Shown one piece after another: positions 7,809 through 15,796 of a stretch of DNA of 35,470 nucleotides; within the stretch, counting starts at the first letter, position 1, and each line of letters opens with the position of its first letter. This stretch comes from UBA10649 sp963842725 (GTDB lineage Bacteria > Actinomycetota > Actinomycetes > S36-B12). The notes under the pieces are model-generated. The model saw only the letters and a list, made by a program, of their open reading frames with translations. It searched no databases and was not told the DNA's origin. The position numbers were made by a program, and so were the translations under genes. The DNA lies in contig CAWJHN010000002.1 of assembly GCA_963842725.1 (NCBI GenBank), positions 1 to 35,470 on the forward strand, written 5' to 3'.

Positions 7809-8843
7809 ATGCGCAGCAACGCGGGAATCGGCAGCCGGCACACGAGTCCGGGATGGCGCCTGATGCCGACCGCGGTGGTGGTCCTCGTGATCGGCACCCT
7901 CGTCGGGCCGCTGCCCGCGCAGGCTCAGTCGCCCGCGCAGACGCCGACCGAGCCCTCCCGCATCCTGACCCGGGTGCGGACACCAGGTGTCCCGTCCGAC
8001 ATCGAGATCGGCCCGCGCGGACGCTACGCCTACGTCAGCAATGACGACTCGCCGAACCTGGACGTCATCGACCTGCGCACCAACAACCTCGCGTTCTCGG
8101 TCCGGGTGGGCAGCGCCCAGGGCGGCGTCGCGGTCACGGCGAACGGCAAGCGGGCCTACGTCAGCATGAACGACACCGACAAGGTCGCGGTGGTCGACGT
8201 GGCGACCCGCCGGGTCGTCAAGCGCATCGCCGTCGGCGAGAGCCCGGTCGACCTCGCGGTCAATCCGAACGGCCAAGATCTGTACGTCACGTCGGCGGGA
8301 ACGGACGCCGTCAACGTCATCGACCTCGCGACGAACCGGGTCGTCGACGAGATCCTCGTCGGACTGTCGCCGATGGACGTCGCCTTCAACCGGACCACCG
8401 GCCGGGCCTACGTGGCGAACACGGGGTCCGACACCGTCTCGGTGATCGACACGTGGGCGCGCCAGGAGATCGCGACGATCAACACCGGGGCGTTCACCGA
8501 CAACGTCGCGGTCAGCCCCAACGGCACCCGGCTGTACGCCACGAGCGACGACTCCGACACCGTCTTCGTGATCGACACGGCCACGCTTCAGGTCATCGCC
8601 CAGATCCCGTTCGCGGACGGCCCCGAGGACGTAGCGGTGAGTCCGGACAGCAAGCGGCTCTACGTCGGGTCCAATGGCATCGCCGTGGTCGACACGGCGA
8701 CCAACGCGCTGATCGGGACGATCCCGGTCCAGGGCCGGTCGATGAACTATCTGGCCGTCTCGCCGGACGGCGGGCGCGTGCTCGCCACCGCGAAGGCCAA
8801 CTACACCTACATCGTCGACGTGAAGTGGTTCACCGGCCCGTAG
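7809..8843 (+). CDS. Secreted YVTN-type beta-propeller protein
   Basis: The 344-residue protein has a long N-terminal signal region (hydrophobic MPTAVVVLVIGTLVGPLPAQAQ) followed by about seven repeats of the form ...DVAVSPDGxRLYVTxxxxxTVxVIDxAT..., typical of YVTN/SMP-30-like seven-bladed propellers. These are extracytoplasmic binding or scaffold domains, sometimes enzymes; nothing identifies a ligand. ATG 7809 is chosen because GAGGAAGAGG precedes it; an in-frame ATG at 7782 would add nine residues before the signal. The gene is convergent with putA, only 11 bp from its stop codon. Confidence 0.88.
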   Translation: MRSNAGIGSRHTSPGWRLMPTAVVVLVIGTLVGPLPAQAQSPAQTPTEPSRILTRVRTPGVPSDIEIGPRGRYAYVSNDDSPNLDVIDLRTNNLAFSVRVGSAQGGVAVTANGKRAYVSMNDTDKVAVVDVATRRVVKRIAVGESPVDLAVNPNGQDLYVTSAGTDAVNVIDLATNRVVDEILVGLSPMDVAFNRTTGRAYVANTGSDTVSVIDTWARQEIATINTGAFTDNVAVSPNGTRLYATSDDSDTVFVIDTATLQVIAQIPFADGPEDVAVSPDSKRLYVGSNGIAVVDTATNALIGTIPVQGRSMNYLAVSPDGGRVLATAKANYTYIVDVKWFTGP

Positions 8844-8854
8844 CGGCGGCAGCG

Positions 8855-11800
8855 TCAGCCGGTCAGGCGTCCGTAGCGGTGCCTGGTCCGTGAGACGGCC
8901 TGCTCCAGCAGCCAGTGCGGGAGTTCGATGTCCCCGTTCGCGGTGAGCGGCGCGTCGTCGACGACGACCTCGGCGGCATACGCCTCCGCGCACATCGCCG
9001 CGGACGCCCCGAACGGGGCCCGGATCCGCGCGAAGTGGCAGGACGCCGCCTGGCGCACCGCGGCCATCGCCTCCGACTCGTCGGGCACGATGACCAGCCG
9101 CGTGCCCGTCACCACTGCCGCGACGCGAGCGCGATGCCGGGTCGCCTCCGCATCGACCGGCGCGACGAGCACGACGAGGTCGAGCGGACGGTAGCGCAGC
9201 ACGTTGCTCTCGCAGGCGAGCCCGGTCTCGTCCGCCTCCTTCGAGAAGGTCCGGTTCCAGGCCGACTCGTACGACGCCTCGACGACCTCGAGGGACGTGG
9301 CCGCGTCCGAGTCGGTCCAGGTGCCGTACCCGTGCAGGTGGTTGGGGCCGCCCGGCTTGTGGCCGGGACCGATCGACGAGCGCTTCCAGCCACCGAACGG
9401 CTGGCGCTGCACGATGGCGCCCGTGATGTGGCGATTGACGTACGCGTTGCCGACCAGGACCTGCGAGAGCCAGTGGTCGATCTCCTTCGGGTCCAGGCTG
9501 TGCAGGCCGCCCGTCAGGCCGTACGCAGGAGCGTTCTGGAGCTCGATCGCGTGATCGAGCGACTCCGCCCGCATGACGCCGAGGACGGGGCCGAAGCACT
9601 CCGTGAGATGGAACCACGAACCCGGTCGCACGCCGGTGCGCACGCCCGGGGACCACAGTGTTCCGCTGTCGTCCAGCGCCTGCGGCTCGACCAGCCATGC
9701 CTCGCCGGCCTCGAGCGTCGTGAACGCGCGCTCCAGCGCGCCGCTCGGCTCGGCGATCAGCGGTCCGACCCTGCTGGCCGGGTCGAGCGGCGACCCGACC
9801 TTCAGGCTCGAGACCGCGTCGGCCAGCCGTCGATGGAAGCTCGGGTCGTCGTAGACGGACGCCTCGACGATGGCCAGGCTCGCGGCCGAGCACTTCTGGC
9901 CGGCATGGCCGAAGGCCGATCGGACGAGGTCCTTGATCGCCTGGTCGATGTCCGCGGCGGCCGTGATGACGAGCGCGTTCTTGCCGCTGGTCTCCGCGTT
10001 CAGGCGCAGGGTGGGCTTCCAGCCGACGAACATCGCCGCAGTGTCGTAGCTGCCGGTGAGCATCACGAGATCGACGTCCTCGTGGGTGATGAGCCGCTGG
10101 CCGACCTCGTCGTCCGGCGTGCACGCGAGCTGCACCAGGCCGTCGGGCAGTCCCGCCCGGCGCAGCTGATCGACGAGGAGGGCAGCGACGGCGCGGGTCT
10201 CGGGGGCCGGCTTCATGATCACCGCGCAGCCGGCGGCCACCGCATGGACCAGGCCGCTGGCCGGGATCGCATACGGGAAGTTCCACGGGCCGGCCACGAC
10301 GACGACGCGATGCGGAGTCCACGTCGACCCGTCGGCGGCGTGTGCCTCGTGGGCGATGGTCAGGTGCGCGGCGAAGCGCGCGAAGTCGACGGCCTCGGAC
10401 ACCTCCGGGTCGCCCTCGGCCACGGTCTTGCCGGCGGTGTGGGCCATGACGGCGATCGTCCGGTCGCGTTCGTCCTCCATGATGTCGCCCACGCGGGCCA
10501 GCACGGCGCGGCGCTGGGCCCACGACGTGCGGGCCCAGGCGGCCTGCGCTGCCACCGACGTCGCCACCACGGCGTCGACCTGCTCGATCGAGTCGGTCAG
10601 CGCCGGCTCGGCCGGGGGCCCGTCGAGGAGGGCGCGGGCGACCCACTCGCGATTCGCGACGCGGGTGAAGTCGGTGTCGACGGAGTTGGCGAACGGGCCA
10701 TCGGGCGACCTCGGGGGCCGCGGCACCGTCCGGTCCTGCACGCGGTGCGTCTGCGTCGGGACGTCGTGGCGGGCCCGCACCGAGGCACGGAACCGCTCGG
10801 ACTCCCGCTTCCAGGCGGGCGACCCCGGCGTGATGTCGAACAGCGACTTCAGGAAGTTCTCCGGGGAGGAGTTCTCGTCGAGGCGACGGGACAGGTAGGC
10901 GATCGACGCGTCGTGGTCCTGCTTCTCGACGACCGGCGCGTACAGGATCAGGTCGCCGACCGTCTCGCGGACCGCCCGCGACTGAGGCGGGGCCATGCCC
11001 TCGAGCATCTCGATGTCGAGTCGGTCGCGCGCGCCGAGCCGCTCGCACACCGTGATGGCCCAGGCGACCTCGAACAGGTTGTGGCTGGCCACGCCGATGC
11101 GGACGGCGCCCGGATCACCGGCCCGCACGGCCCTCTCGAGCATGCGCTTGAACGAGGCGTCGACGTCCAGCTTGGAGTAGTACGGCGCCTGCGGCCAGTC
11201 GTGCAGTGCCGCCTCCACCTGCTCCATCGCGAGGTTCGCGCCCTTGACCAGGCGGACCTTGATCGGGGCGCCGCCGCGGGCGTGCCGGCCGTTCGCCCAT
11301 GCGCACAGGCGCTCGAGCGCGTCATGCGAGTCCGGGATGTACGCCTGCAGCACGATCCCCGCCTCGAGGTCGAGGAACTCCGGCTCGTCGAGCACGGTCA
11401 TGAAGGAGCGCAGCGAGAGCTCGAGGTCGCGGTACTCCTCCATGTCGAGGTTGACGAAGGTGCGCGGCGATGCGTCCCGAGCGGCGCGGTAGATCTCGCG
11501 CAGGCGCGCCTCGATCCGCTGCAGCGAGTCGGCCTCGCCGAGCACGTCGAGGTTGGCGCACAGGGCCGAGATCTTCACGGACACGTAGTCGACGTCCGGA
11601 CGACGGATCCGCGCGACGACCTTGCCCGTGCGGGCGGTGGCCTCGTCGTCTCCGAGGATGGACTCGCCGAGGACGTTAACGTTGAGGCGGAAGCCGTCAC
11701 GACGACGACCCCGGACGTACTCCGCGAAGGCCGGGTCCTCGGCCGGCAGGATCACGCCGGCGGTGTCGCGCTCGATGCGCCAGTCGACAGCACGCTCCGC

Positions 11801-12145
11801 CACGCGGGGCAGCGCCTCGGCCACGGTGCCGAGGGCCTTGAGGCCGAACCGGTCGAACGGGCTCAGCGACGTCGGGACGGAGCCCTCGGTCAGGTCGTGC
11901 AGCCGGCGCGCGGACCGGCGTGGGTCGCGGATGCGCAGGACCTGGTCGGTGAGGTCGAGCAGCAGGTCGCGCCCGGCCTCGTCCGACAGGAGGGCGTCGA
12001 GGCGGTGGGCACGGCCCCGCTCGACCCGGGTGGTCTGCGCCTCGGCGCGCGTGAGCATCAGCAGGGCGAGCTGCTCGGTCTCGCGGATGAGGTCGTCGTC
12101 GCTCGGCAGGCCGGTGGTGCGGGCGCCCGTGGTCGCTGTCGTCAT
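8855..12145 (-). CDS. putA: Bifunctional proline dehydrogenase / L-glutamate gamma-semialdehyde dehydrogenase (PutA type)
   Basis: The intact 1,096-residue protein oxidises proline to P5C with FAD, then P5C/glutamate semialdehyde to glutamate with NAD+. Residues ~70-480 are the proline dehydrogenase barrel (YVSVKISAL 188-195, VRLVKGAN 298-304, ASHNLFE 354-360, LEGMA 381-385). Residues ~500-1000 are the aldehyde dehydrogenase: GPWNFPYAIP (619-628), LTGSY (697-701), general base E718 in NAETSGKN and nucleophile C752 in GHAGQKCSA, then GGWKRSS near the end. A C-terminal extension of about 100 residues lacks those motifs, as in longer PutA types. No N-terminal ribbon-helix-helix DNA-binding domain is present, so it does not autoregulate like E. 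coli PutA. It is divergent (41 bp) from a PAS-AraC regulator, which is followed by ornithine cyclodeaminase; together they form an ornithine-proline-glutamate route. Confidence 0.96.
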   Translation of the reverse strand: MTTATTGARTTGLPSDDDLIRETEQLALLMLTRAEAQTTRVERGRAHRLDALLSDEAGRDLLLDLTDQVLRIRDPRRSARRLHDLTEGSVPTSLSPFDRFGLKALGTVAEALPRVAERAVDWRIERDTAGVILPAEDPAFAEYVRGRRRDGFRLNVNVLGESILGDDEATARTGKVVARIRRPDVDYVSVKISALCANLDVLGEADSLQRIEARLREIYRAARDASPRTFVNLDMEEYRDLELSLRSFMTVLDEPEFLDLEAGIVLQAYIPDSHDALERLCAWANGRHARGGAPIKVRLVKGANLAMEQVEAALHDWPQAPYYSKLDVDASFKRMLERAVRAGDPGAVRIGVASHNLFEVAWAITVCERLGARDRLDIEMLEGMAPPQSRAVRETVGDLILYAPVVEKQDHDASIAYLSRRLDENSSPENFLKSLFDITPGSPAWKRESERFRASVRARHDVPTQTHRVQDRTVPRPPRSPDGPFANSVDTDFTRVANREWVARALLDGPPAEPALTDSIEQVDAVVATSVAAQAAWARTSWAQRRAVLARVGDIMEDERDRTIAVMAHTAGKTVAEGDPEVSEAVDFARFAAHLTIAHEAHAADGSTWTPHRVVVVAGPWNFPYAIPASGLVHAVAAGCAVIMKPAPETRAVAALLVDQLRRAGLPDGLVQLACTPDDEVGQRLITHEDVDLVMLTGSYDTAAMFVGWKPTLRLNAETSGKNALVITAAADIDQAIKDLVRSAFGHAGQKCSAASLAIVEASVYDDPSFHRRLADAVSSLKVGSPLDPASRVGPLIAEPSGALERAFTTLEAGEAWLVEPQALDDSGTLWSPGVRTGVRPGSWFHLTECFGPVLGVMRAESLDHAIELQNAPAYGLTGGLHSLDPKEIDHWLSQVLVGNAYVNRHITGAIVQRQPFGGWKRSSIGPGHKPGGPNHLHGYGTWTDSDAATSLEVVEASYESAWNRTFSKEADETGLACESNVLRYRPLDLVVLVAPVDAEATRHRARVAAVVTGTRLVIVPDESEAMAAVRQAASCHFARIRAPFGASAAMCAEAYAAEVVVDDAPLTANGDIELPHWLLEQAVSRTRHRYGRLTG

Positions 12146-12174
12146 GCGTCTAGTGCATCACGCCCGTCTTGTGC

Positions 12175-12180
12175 CAGAGT
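12175..12180 (+). promoter_or_regulatory. -10-like box CAGAGT, leaderless start of the AraC gene
   Basis: CAGAGT ends 6 nt before ATG 12187, the same geometry as other leaderless starts in this window. The first base departs from TANNNT, so the site is a candidate only. Confidence 0.4.
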
Positions 12181-12186
12181 CCGCTC

Positions 12187-12931
12187 ATGACTGTCCAATT
12201 AATACAAAGGACGGAGCATTCGGAGCCGCCGGCGCGGGTCCCGCCGTCCGCCCGCACGTTCATCGACCTGGTGGACGGGATCCCTCAGGTGCTCGGCTGC
12301 ATCAAGGCGCCGGCCGGCCCGTACCTGTGGGCGAACACCGGCTTCGCCAACCGCCTGGGCCTGACCCCCGAGCAGATCGTGGGGCGCACGGTCGACGAGC
12401 TGTTCCCCCTCGACTTCGCGCGGTCGTACACCGCCCAGGACGAGCAGGTGCTCGCCACCGGGCGGCCCCTGCAGCGGCACCTCGAGCTGATCGTGCGCGC
12501 CGACGGGGAGATCGGCTGGTACGTCACCTCGAAGTCGCGGCTGCTCGACGAGGCTGGCGTCACCGTGGGGCCTCGCGGTGCTGTCCATCGACCTGCACGC
12601 GCAGCTGCAGAGCGCGCACTCCGGCCTGGCCCGGGCGATCGCCCGCGTGCGCGACGACGTCGGGCACCCCTGGCGCGTCCCCGAGCTCGCCGCCGTGGCC
12701 GGCGTCTCCTCCAAGCAGCTGGAGCGCCTCACGCGCCGCACGCTCGGCATCAGCCCCCAGCGCCTGGTGCAGCGCCTGCGGCTCGAGCATGCCGTCGAGC
12801 TGATCACCACGACGGACGCCACGCTCGGCGAGGTCGGCGCGGAGTGCGGCTTCTATGACCAGAGCTCGTTCACCAAGCAGTTCCGCAGCGTCCTCGGCCT
12901 GACTCCCGGCGCCTACCGTCGCGGCACCTGA
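12187..12931 (+). pseudogene. PAS-domain AraC-family regulator, one frameshift in a G-run
   Basis: Repaired, this is a protein of about 247 residues. Residues ~20-125 form a PAS fold (IPQVLGCIKAPAGPYLWANTGFANRLGLTPEQIVGRTVDELFP is typical), and the C-terminal ~100 residues are two AraC/XylS helix-turn-helices (ELAAVAGVSSKQLERLTRR and GFYDQSSFTKQFRSVLGLTPGAYRR). The frame breaks in GGGG at about 12566-12569: deleting one G gives VTVGLAVLSIDLHAQLQ and a continuous protein. That looks like a homopolymer error, so the gene is probably intact in the organism. Placed between divergent putA and ornithine cyclodeaminase, it is the likely local activator, with the PAS domain sensing a metabolite or redox cue (inference). 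Confidence 0.87.
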
Positions 12932-12967
12932 GTCCGCGATCGGTGCCCGTCCGGGGCCATCGGTGCC

Positions 12968-12973
12968 TAGCAT
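12968..12973 (+). promoter_or_regulatory. -10 box TAGCAT, leaderless start of ornithine cyclodeaminase
   Basis: TAGCAT fits TANNNT and ends 6 nt before ATG 12980; no Shine-Dalgarno is present. It indicates that the cyclodeaminase has its own promoter in the 48-bp gap after the regulator. Confidence 0.58.
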
Positions 12974-12979
12974 CGTGTC

Positions 12980-14029
12980 ATGACCCGATTCATCGACGTG
13001 CCGGCGATGGCCGAGCTCATCGAGGCCGTCGGCCTCCCGACGCTGATCGAGCAGCTGTCCGGCTGCGTCCGGGACGACTTCCGGCGCTGGCCGGAGTTCG
13101 AGAAGTCCGCGCGCCTCGCCAGCCACACGGACATCGGGGTCATCGAGCTGATGCCCATCTCCGACGACCGGCGCTACTCCTTCAAGTACGTCAACGGCCA
13201 TCCCGGCAACACGGCGCTTGGCCTGCCGACGGTCATGGCGTTCGGCGTCCTCGCCGACGTCGAGACCGGCTACCCCGTCCTGCTGTCGGAGCTGACGCTC
13301 GCCACCGCCCTGCGCACCTGCGCGACGTCGGCCATGGCGGCGCTTGCCCTGGCGCGGCCCGATGCGACGCGCATGGCGATCATCGGCAACGGGGCGCAGA
13401 GCGAGTTCCAGGCGATCGCGTTCCACCACCTGCTGGGAATCGAGGAGGTCGTGGTCTTCGATCTCGACGGCTACGCCACCCAGAAGATGATCGACAACCT
13501 CGCCGAGTTCCCGGGCCTCACCGTCCGCCGGGCGGCGTCCGCCGCCGAGGCCGTGCGGGGCGTCGACATCATCACGACGATCACGGCCGACAAGGCCTAC
13601 GCCACCATCATCACCCCCGACATGATCGAGCCGGGAATGCACGTCAACGGGGTCGGCGGCGACTGCCCGGGCAAGACGGAGCTCCACGCCGACGTGCTGC
13701 GCGCCGCGCGGGTGTTCGTCGAGTACGAGCCGCAGAGCCGCATCGAGGGCGACATCCAGCAGCTCCCGGCCGACTTCCCGGTGACCGAGCTGTGGCGAGT
13801 GCTCGTCGGCGACGAGGAGGGGCGCCAGTCCGACGAGCAGGTCACCGTCTTCGACTCGGTCGGCTTCGCCCTCGAGGACTACTCGGTGCTGCGCTACGTG
13901 CATGAGCAGGCGATCCTGCGCGGAGTCGGCATCGACGTCGAGCTGGTCCCGTCGCCCGAGGACCCCAAGGACCTGTTCAGCCAGACCCGCGGCGGCGCCG
14001 TGCGAGCGGTGCGTCGCAAGGCCAGCTGA
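12980..14029 (+). CDS. Ornithine cyclodeaminase
   Basis: The 349-residue protein belongs to the ornithine cyclodeaminase/mu-crystallin family, which converts L-ornithine to L-proline and ammonia with bound NAD+. Visible are the substrate-region motifs KYVNGHPGNT (K69) and SELTLATALRTCATS (R112), the NAD-binding IIGNGAQSEFQ (residues 134-144) and the long HVNGVGGDCPGKTEL segment with the catalytic-type Asp. The unusual length and the ELWRVLVGDEEGRQS segment match the true ornithine cyclodeaminase branch rather than short crystallin-like reductases, though alanine dehydrogenase or other imine reductase activity cannot be excluded. The gene follows the AraC regulator, and its product proline is the substrate of divergent PutA. 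Confidence 0.9.
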   Translation: MTRFIDVPAMAELIEAVGLPTLIEQLSGCVRDDFRRWPEFEKSARLASHTDIGVIELMPISDDRRYSFKYVNGHPGNTALGLPTVMAFGVLADVETGYPVLLSELTLATALRTCATSAMAALALARPDATRMAIIGNGAQSEFQAIAFHHLLGIEEVVVFDLDGYATQKMIDNLAEFPGLTVRRAASAAEAVRGVDIITTITADKAYATIITPDMIEPGMHVNGVGGDCPGKTELHADVLRAARVFVEYEPQSRIEGDIQQLPADFPVTELWRVLVGDEEGRQSDEQVTVFDSVGFALEDYSVLRYVHEQAILRGVGIDVELVPSPEDPKDLFSQTRGGAVRAVRRKAS

Positions 14030-14038
14030 ACGCGGAGG

Positions 14039-14881
14039 CTAGTGCCCGAACTCGTCCGGGTGGTACTCGCGCACCTGACCGCCGTCCAGCGCATCGAGCT
14101 CGGCGAGGTCGGCATGGTCCAGCGTCATGCTGCCGGCCGCCAGGTTCGAGCGCAGGCGGGCGGGATCGGACGACTTGGCGACCAGCGTCAGCCCGTGCGC
14201 CAGGTGCCACGCCAGGACGGCCTGGGCCGGGGTGCAGGAGTTGCGCTGCGCGACCGCAACGACGGCCGGCAGGTCAAGCAGGCCGTTCCCCTTGCCGAGG
14301 GGGCGCCACGCCTGCGTGACGATCCCCTCCGAGGAGTCGAACGCCTGGGTCTCGCGGAGCTGGATGCGCGGGTTGATCTCGACCTGGTTGACGGCCGGGA
14401 CCGTCGATGTCTCGCCGATCAGCCGGGTGAGGTGCGCCGACGTGAAGTTCGAGACGCCGATCGCGCGTACTGCGCCCGACTCCAGGAGGGCGATCAGGCC
14501 CAGCCACGCCTCGACGTAGCGGTCCTGGTCGGGGTTGGGCCAGTGGATCAGCATGAGGTCGACGTAGTCGAAGCCGAGCCTCTCCGCGCTGCGCTCGAAT
14601 GCCGTTCGCACCCCGGCGACGCTGTGCCACTCGCGGTTGAACTTGGTCGTGACGAACACGTCCTCGCGCGGCAGGCCGCTCGCCCGCACGCCCGCACCCA
14701 CGCCGCGCTCGTTGCCGTAGTTCTCGGCGGTGTCCACGAGTCGGTACCCCGCCGCCAGCGCGTCGGCGACGACCCGCTCGGCCTCGGCATCGTCCATGGG
14801 CCACGTGCCGAGCCCGATGCGCGGCATCACCACGCCATTGCGCAGCGTGACGACTCCGCCCGCGACCTCATCCATCCGCAT
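14039..14881 (-). CDS. Aldo/keto reductase
   Basis: The 280-residue protein is an AKR5-type reductase (2,5-diketo-gluconate reductase-like): catalytic tetrad D50, Y55 (DTAENYGNE), K80 (VTTKFN) and H113 (LIHWPNP), then GVSNFTSAHL, NQVEINP and the NADPH-binding tail KSSDPARLRSNL. It should reduce a carbonyl with NADPH; the substrate is unknown. ATG 14881 is preceded by CAGACT with a 6-nt gap, suggesting a leaderless mRNA with its own promoter inside the 17-bp gap and the end of the upstream gene. It is convergent with ornithine cyclodeaminase. Confidence 0.92.
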   Translation of the reverse strand: MRMDEVAGGVVTLRNGVVMPRIGLGTWPMDDAEAERVVADALAAGYRLVDTAENYGNERGVGAGVRASGLPREDVFVTTKFNREWHSVAGVRTAFERSAERLGFDYVDLMLIHWPNPDQDRYVEAWLGLIALLESGAVRAIGVSNFTSAHLTRLIGETSTVPAVNQVEINPRIQLRETQAFDSSEGIVTQAWRPLGKGNGLLDLPAVVAVAQRNSCTPAQAVLAWHLAHGLTLVAKSSDPARLRSNLAAGSMTLDHADLAELDALDGGQVREYHPDEFGH

Positions 14882-14887
14882 CGCGCG

Positions 14888-14893
14888 AGTCTG
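14888..14893 (-). promoter_or_regulatory. -10-like box CAGACT, leaderless start of the aldo/keto reductase
   Basis: On the minus strand CAGACT ends 6 nt before ATG 14881. The same hexamer with the same spacing precedes the HTH gene at 16720. Confidence 0.42.
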
Positions 14894-14898
14894 TCAGG

Positions 14899-15663
14899 TC
14901 ACATCTCCGAGTAGACGCGTGAGGGGTCGTAGCCGTAGTGCGCGGTGCGCGCGGCGCGACGGGCCTGCGCCTCGTCCTCCATCGCCCTCGCGAACGCCGG
15001 GTCGAGCGGGGCCACGTCGATCCTGGTGACGGGATTGCGCTCGAAGATCCACTTCTCCAGGGCCGGGCCCGACTCGAAGGAGTTGATCAGGCAGTACCGC
15101 GGCTCGGCGCCGACATGCCACACCGAGTGCCACATGCGCTCGGAGTCGACGACCAGCTGAGCTCCCGCGGGCAGGGCCAGGCGGGTCTCGGTGCTCGGGT
15201 CGTCGATGTCCTCGCGCAGGATCATGACGGAGCCGGGGTTGTCGGTCAGCTGCATGAAGCTGCGGATGACCCAGCCCTCGCCATCGGGATTGCGGCGGTT
15301 GTTGTCGTCGAGGTGGGAGTTATAGAGGGCATCGGCGTAGCTGTTGGGCTGCAGCTCGATGACGCGGCAGCGACCGACGCGGGCATCGACCTCCGTGACC
15401 CGCTGCACCAGGGTCGGCGCCTTGGCGACCTGGGAGTCGATCCAGATGCCGTCCTTGTCGTCACGCGGCGGGTCCGAGTGCCAGAACGCGTTGCACTCGA
15501 TCTCGCCCTGCGCGCTGGCGATCGGGGCGAAGCGTGTGTCGCCGGAGGACTTCCAGTCGACGTACTCCAGCGTCATCCACTCGGCCGGATCCACCACGCC
15601 GCCGTAGGAGTCGAGAACCACGTAGCCGGTCTCCTCGAGGATGGGCATGCGGTAGTACGACAC
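14899..15663 (-). CDS. Uncharacterised protein, possibly a Fe(II)/2-oxoglutarate oxygenase-like fold
   Basis: The 254-residue protein was not recognised by name. It has the pattern of a double-stranded beta-helix oxygenase: SHLDDNNRR gives an HxD pair, about 60 residues later MWHSVWHVG gives the distal His, and PRYCLINSF gives an Arg about ten residues on, where such enzymes bind 2-oxoglutarate. The proline-rich segment ALPAGAQLVVDSERMWHS is typical of the strand before the distal His. This is a motif-level inference. GTG 15663 is chosen because GGAGG lies 6 nt upstream; longer frames to 15735 lack one. It lies downstream of an ATP-grasp gene (133 bp, with hairpins) and 17 bp before an aldo/keto reductase, all on the minus strand. 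Confidence 0.7.
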   Translation of the reverse strand: MSYYRMPILEETGYVVLDSYGGVVDPAEWMTLEYVDWKSSGDTRFAPIASAQGEIECNAFWHSDPPRDDKDGIWIDSQVAKAPTLVQRVTEVDARVGRCRVIELQPNSYADALYNSHLDDNNRRNPDGEGWVIRSFMQLTDNPGSVMILREDIDDPSTETRLALPAGAQLVVDSERMWHSVWHVGAEPRYCLINSFESGPALEKWIFERNPVTRIDVAPLDPAFARAMEDEAQARRAARTAHYGYDPSRVYSEM

Positions 15664-15734
15664 AGTCGGCCTCCAGGTGGCAGATGGGGTACCCACCATT
15701 GTCCGGCCCCGCGCGGAGTGCCCCTCGGCACCCA

Positions 15735-15767
15735 AAGGTCCCGTTTCCCCGGGACCTTGGTCCCGGG
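15735..15767. other. Two overlapping, mutually exclusive hairpins
   Basis: AAGGTCCCG (15735-15743) pairs with CGGGACCTT (15750-15758), while CCCGGGACC (15748-15756) pairs with GGTCCCGGG (15759-15767). The middle segment can join only one partner at a time. The site lies between the ATP-grasp stop and the next start on the minus strand, without a strong T-run, so it may be a terminator or an attenuator-like switch. Confidence 0.55.
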
Positions 15768-15796
15768 AGAAGTCCGACCGGTCCGGCGGCCGACGG

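Noticed and set aside
7731..12190. Very long open frames of over 1,000 codons on both strands across putA
   Set aside because: They are mirror shadows of putA's GC-rich codon pattern: composition is Arg/Gly/Pro-heavy and no domain is visible, while the putA frame carries all catalytic motifs.
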